From an uncultured Bacteroidales bacterium (GTDB lineage Bacteria; Bacteroidota; Bacteroidia; Bacteroidales; Muribaculaceae), in contig CASENC010000014.1 in the NCBI GenBank assembly GCA_949289215.1, forward strand, positions 22,088 through 86,087: DNA of 64,000 nucleotides, read 5' to 3'. Both the position numbers and the translations under genes were made by a program. Below the pieces are notes generated by a model. It ran no database searches, was not told the origin of the DNA, and saw only the letters and a list, made by a program, of their open reading frames with translations. This document shows, piece after piece, positions 60,889-64,000 of this stretch. Every line of letters starts with the position of its first letter. Positions within the stretch are counted from its first letter, which is position 1.

Positions 60889-62640
60889 ATGTTTATGAAA
60901 CGTTACTGCATATTGATGATAGTTGCCGCTTTTGCGTGTGGCGTGGCCGTTGCGCAAGAGCAGGAGTTGAATAAGGAGATAACTGTTGACCGTGATTTTG
61001 TGCCGGTGGAGCAAAAAGCCACGAAAGCCAATTTATTGCCCGAGGTTTATTCTCCGCAATCGATTTCAAAAAACGGGAAAATAGGTTACAGCGATTGGGC
61101 TGTGCCTGCCGAAGTGCCTGCGACGGCTGTAACATTGTCGCCATACGGATATGGCGATTCGGCCGATTTCTCGGCAAATCGTGGATATTTCGAGTTTGGG
61201 ATAGGTACATGCCTTAATATGTTAGGTAGTGCCGGTTACCGACTCATAGACTTTAAAGATACCAAGATGAGCATCTGGTTGCAGCATAATTCGACATGGA
61301 CAGGAAAGAACAAGTCGGCTAATTCACTTTATGCCATCGACCAACATTGGAACGACAATGTGCTTGGCATCGATTTCAAGCATCGTTTCAACAAGGGGGA
61401 TTTGTCGGTAAATGCATTTTATCATTATGATAATTTCAATTATTTCGGGCGTATGACCAATTATTGGCCTGCCACCGATTCCACTCAATCGATTAATGAA
61501 TTTCGTATTGATGTCGGGTGGACCGGTCCGTTCAGGGAATCTGAAGGGTTGAACTATTCGTTCCACGCCATATACAATTACTTTGGTTTTTCAAATGATG
61601 TTTTCGACCCGGTGCAAGGTAACAGCGAGAATCGCCTGAAATTGACTCTTAACGGTGATTATGCAAGCAGTGAAGTCTCCCATGTGGGGGTTGACTTGGG
61701 CTTTGATTTTATAAATCATAATATCCACCATTATCACGCTATTAACGATTCGTCGTCGGTAGGGCATGAAAATCTGGGCGTGTTTAGTGTCATGCCGTAT
61801 TATGCCTATCGTAGCAATCGCATGAGCTTTAAGCTCGGGGTGAACCTCGATGTATCTTTTAACGACGGTGCGGTGTTTCGCTTTGCCCCACATGCCGAGT
61901 TCCGATATGATTTGTTGCGGGGACTCCAGTTTTATGCCGAGGCATCCGGTGGTAAGGAAATAAATACCTTGAGCCGCCTGTTTGCAACCAATCGTTATAT
62001 ATCGCCTCGCACCATACCGGTTAATTCTTATATACCGGTTGATGTGGTTGGTGGGTTTAAAGTTGGCCCGTTTGGAGGCTTCAATGCTACTGTTTATGGA
62101 GGATGGTCTAAAGTTGTGGATGCAATGATGCCGACGTTGTATGATATTCCAAATCCGAATGATGCGGCATATGCAGAAAATACGTTTAACCGCAGTATTT
62201 CGCAATATGCAATATTTGATATGAAAGGTTGGCGAGTTGGTGCTGAGTTGGCATATTCTTTCCGAACTGTAGCAGATGCATCATTGTCACTTACATATTC
62301 GCCACAAAAGGAAGATAAAGGTTGTATCATGGGTGATGATCGTGCCGAACTTGTGCTCGATACCAAGGTGGTGGTGCGTCCCATAAAGGATTTGTCGGTG
62401 ACCGTGGGTTATCAATATCGTTCAGGCCGATCGTTGATATATACCGGCGGATTGGGACAATGGCTTGAACAGGATTTGCAAGATGTCAATTACCTGATGC
62501 TTGGTGCCAATTATCGCTTAAATGATATTGTCGGATTTTTTATGGAATTTGATAATATACTTAACAAACGCTGGGATGTCCATTACGGTATGGGTACACA
62601 ACCCATAGGCATACTTGGTGGCGTGAGCTTGCTGTTTTGA
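60889..62640 (+). CDS. Outer-membrane beta-barrel protein (TonB-receptor-like barrel without plug)
   Basis: This 583-residue protein has a signal peptide (about 1-24, ...GVAVAQ). A short conserved-looking N-terminal segment EITVDRDFVPVEQKATKANLLPEVYSPQ follows. The rest alternates polar and hydrophobic residues in long strands, with many Tyr and Asn, and it ends in Leu-Leu-Phe, the usual C-terminal signal for outer-membrane insertion. There is no plug domain. The upstream TPR gene is likely its partner. The exact function is not clear; a porin or assembly factor is possible. An ATG at 60895 (MKRYCIL) is an equally good start. Confidence 0.8.
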   Translation: MFMKRYCILMIVAAFACGVAVAQEQELNKEITVDRDFVPVEQKATKANLLPEVYSPQSISKNGKIGYSDWAVPAEVPATAVTLSPYGYGDSADFSANRGYFEFGIGTCLNMLGSAGYRLIDFKDTKMSIWLQHNSTWTGKNKSANSLYAIDQHWNDNVLGIDFKHRFNKGDLSVNAFYHYDNFNYFGRMTNYWPATDSTQSINEFRIDVGWTGPFRESEGLNYSFHAIYNYFGFSNDVFDPVQGNSENRLKLTLNGDYASSEVSHVGVDLGFDFINHNIHHYHAINDSSSVGHENLGVFSVMPYYAYRSNRMSFKLGVNLDVSFNDGAVFRFAPHAEFRYDLLRGLQFYAEASGGKEINTLSRLFATNRYISPRTIPVNSYIPVDVVGGFKVGPFGGFNATVYGGWSKVVDAMMPTLYDIPNPNDAAYAENTFNRSISQYAIFDMKGWRVGAELAYSFRTVADASLSLTYSPQKEDKGCIMGDDRAELVLDTKVVVRPIKDLSVTVGYQYRSGRSLIYTGGLGQWLEQDLQDVNYLMLGANYRLNDIVGFFMEFDNILNKRWDVHYGMGTQPIGILGGVSLLF

Positions 62641-62643
62641 TTT

Positions 62644-62665
62644 AAGCACCCGGGAGGGTGCTTTA
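62644..62665 (+). terminator. Intrinsic terminator after the barrel gene
   Basis: Arms AAGCACCC and GGGTGCTT with a GGGA loop follow the stop codon by 3 bases; the T-run is short. Confidence 0.6.
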
Positions 62666-62710
62666 TAGTTATCAGGATGGTATTCAGACATGTCGTAAAA
62701 AGTAGGAAAT

Positions 62711-62761
62711 AAAAGAATAATGCGAGTGAAACTGTGCCGGGTTCACTCGCATTATTCTTTT
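62711..62761. terminator. Strong bidirectional terminator
   Basis: A 20-bp perfect stem (AAAAGAATAATGCGAGTGAA and its complement) with an 11-base loop separates the barrel gene from the convergent NlpC/P60 gene. The A-run at one side and T-run at the other serve both strands. Confidence 0.85.
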
Positions 62762-62783
62762 CGTTACGCAATACTTCTGTGAT

Positions 62784-63452
62784 TTATTTCTTTATCGGGC
62801 GACAGGCTCCAATATATCGTCGGCTGTAATAAGCATCGTCCGATTTGCTTATACACACACCTTGCGATGTGCTGGCGTGTATGAAACTGAAACCGTCACC
62901 CGTGCTATCAACTTCGGTGACAATGCCTACATGGCCTATGCGCTTGCTGTTCACCGCACGTCCGTTGAAGAATACAAGGTCTCCCGGCCGCAGATTGTTC
63001 CGCTCTATTTGTTCACCGTTGTTTATTTGTTGGTGTGAAGAGCGGTTAAGCGCATATCCGAATTGACCGAATACAAAACTTGTGAAACCGGAGCAATCGA
63101 ATGCTTTGGGGCCTGTGGCTCCATAGCGATATCGAGTACCGGTGAATGATGCTGCAAAATTCAGCAATTTAGTTATTAATCGGTGCTCGGCTATGCTGTC
63201 GCGGCTTTCAAAACTGCCCTTGAGCCCGTCTTTCCAAAAACAAGCTGTGTTGCGATATAATTGCACATAATCGGTTGCAGCCAGTACTGCTGAATCAATG
63301 GGTTGATATAGCGAGGACTGTTGCAACTGCTCAAGCACAGTGCCATATTTGCGTGTGCCAAGCATCTGCCCCCATGAAGGTGCGGATGTGGCAACCACGG
63401 CAATCACTATGGCTGCTTTTGTCAATATTTTATTAGTTAATCGCTTCATCAT
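62784..63452 (-). CDS. Secreted NlpC/P60-family peptidase
   Basis: This 222-residue exported cysteine peptidase probably cleaves D-Glu-diaminopimelate bonds in peptidoglycan. The signal peptide covers about 1-29 (...SWGQ). The NlpC/P60 domain (about 95-220) has the nucleophile Cys120 in KAFDCSGF, His174 in RIGHVG and His192 in FIHAS. No SH3 or LysM domain is seen. Starts at 63452 or 63449 (MMKR or MKR) are equivalent. A candidate -7 element lies just upstream. Confidence 0.92.
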   Translation of the reverse strand: MMKRLTNKILTKAAIVIAVVATSAPSWGQMLGTRKYGTVLEQLQQSSLYQPIDSAVLAATDYVQLYRNTACFWKDGLKGSFESRDSIAEHRLITKLLNFAASFTGTRYRYGATGPKAFDCSGFTSFVFGQFGYALNRSSHQQINNGEQIERNNLRPGDLVFFNGRAVNSKRIGHVGIVTEVDSTGDGFSFIHASTSQGVCISKSDDAYYSRRYIGACRPIKK

Positions 63453-63468
63453 TTGATTTTTCCCTATG

Positions 63469-63476
63469 CAAAAATA
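63469..63476 (-). promoter_or_regulatory. Candidate -7 element for the NlpC/P60 gene
   Basis: On the minus strand the sequence is TATTTTTG, a full TAnnTTTG match 17 bases before the ATG, giving a very short leader. No -33 TTTG is visible. Confidence 0.4.
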
Positions 63477-63669
63477 GCAAAAATTATGCGATTATGTTGG
63501 GCTGAATTTAATAATTCAAAATGTATGAGGGTGTTGAAATGCATGGGAATGTGGTTTATAATATTGGAAATCAGGGTATAATACTATGTATGTCAGTATG
63601 CGTTTTTTGGAATTTATTTGTTGTGTTTATAATATTTAAACATTTCTGTAATGGGTATAATCAACACAT

Positions 63670-63702
63670 TTTGGTTTGTTTTCATGAAAAATTTTATCTT
63701 TG
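63670..63702 (+). promoter_or_regulatory. Promoter of the AAA-ATPase-like gene
   Basis: TTTG (63670-63673), 21 bases, then TATCTTTG (63695-63702): a full match to the Bacteroidetes consensus, 23 bases before the ATG at 63725. Confidence 0.65.
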
Positions 63703-63724
63703 TGGAAATAATGCACTTTGATAT

Positions 63725-64000
63725 ATGAAATATCCCATAGGCATACAAAGCTTTGAGCAGATAACCGGTGACGGTTATGTTTATGTTGACAAGACGGCGC
63801 TGATATATGACTTGGTGACACAAGGAAAGATATATTTCCTGAGCCGTCCACGCCGGTTCGGCAAGAGCCTGCTTGTGTCCACGTTAAAGAATTATTTTCT
63901 TGGCCGCAAGGAATTGTTCCGTGGGCTTGCCATCGATTCGCTGGAGAAGGAATGGGTTGAATATCCGGTGTTCCATATTGACTTTAATGCCAGTGACTTC
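63725..64000 (+). CDS. AAA-ATPase-like protein (PF09820-type), 5' part
   Basis: The first 92 residues of a P-loop protein are visible; the gene runs past the window end. The start MKYPIGIQSFEQITGDGYVYVDKT and the Walker A region FLSRPRRFGKSLL (about 38-50) are typical of the PF09820 AAA-ATPase-like family, which in Bacteroidales occurs in many copies and carries a C-terminal PD-(D/E)XK nuclease domain. The function is unknown; links to mobile elements or defence have been suggested from its copy number and variability. Confidence 0.88.
   Translation, partial: MKYPIGIQSFEQITGDGYVYVDKTALIYDLVTQGKIYFLSRPRRFGKSLLVSTLKNYFLGRKELFRGLAIDSLEKEWVEYPVFHIDFNASDF

Noticed and set aside
63521-63721. Plus-strand frame of 66 codons before the AAA-ATPase-like gene
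   Set aside because: AT-rich intergenic DNA, rich in Phe, Cys and Val by composition, and it runs through the promoter of the next gene.
1-64000. CRISPR array, tRNA or rRNA genes
   Set aside because: I saw no regularly spaced repeats, cloverleaf-like intergenic sequences or rRNA segments; a dedicated scan could still find a small RNA.

Overview
The window looks like chromosomal DNA of a gut Bacteroidales bacterium, most plausibly Muribaculaceae or a close relative. This is inferred from SusC/SusD pairs, BACON and IPT/TIG lipoproteins, promoters of the TTTG-N(19-21)-TAnnTTTG type, a Bacteroidetes-style dcw cluster and a coding GC content near 50 percent. I could not run a database search, so the taxonomy is by inspection only. 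I saw no rRNA or tRNA gene, CRISPR array or IS element.

Layout. (1) 1-905: the 3' end of a Fur/PerR-type regulator and a rubredoxin-rubrerythrin peroxidase. (2) 935-12072, minus strand: nine tightly packed genes encoding a phospho-signalling membrane system. They are a zinc-ribbon/FHA protein, a Ser/Thr kinase-FHA fusion, a MotB/ExbD-like and a MotA/ExbB-like protein, an FHA-TM-coiled-coil-trypsin-like protease, a secreted protein of unknown function, a PP2C phosphatase with a TM anchor, a second Ser/Thr kinase with a TM anchor, and a secreted BACON-domain protein. I cannot match this set to a named system, and it is the best candidate here for something undescribed. (3) 12576-29630, plus strand: the division and cell-wall cluster rsmH-ftsL-ftsI-murE-mraY-murD-ftsW-murG-murC-ftsQ-ftsA-ftsZ, then a YqeY-family gene and serS. 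mraZ is absent from its usual place. (4) 29697-34564: LD-carboxypeptidase and metG (minus), a class A beta-lactamase with a C-terminal frameshift (plus), and an Rpn/PD-(D/E)XK gene (minus).

(5) 34748-55822, plus strand: a beta-mannan utilisation locus with a GH5 mannanase, a CE7-type esterase, SusC, SusD, two IPT/TIG glycan-binding lipoproteins, a GH26 endo-mannanase, a GH3, a second GH26, a GH130 phosphorylase, a GPH-type transporter, a mannobiose 2-epimerase and mannose-6-phosphate isomerase. The inferred route is surface deacetylation and cutting of mannan, SusCD import, release of mannobiose, inner-membrane uptake, epimerisation to mannosyl-glucose, phosphorolysis to mannose-1-phosphate and glucose, and entry to glycolysis through ManA. 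No regulator is encoded in the locus. Two GTAGAGACG-type inverted repeats lie inside it.

(6) 56104-57618: a small membrane protein and a compact three-gene minus-strand operon of unknown function with a near-ideal promoter framed by dyads. (7) 57853-62640: a 1005-residue TPR protein and an outer-membrane barrel protein. (8) 62784-64000: a secreted NlpC/P60 peptidase and the start of an AAA-ATPase-like (PF09820-type) gene cut by the window end.
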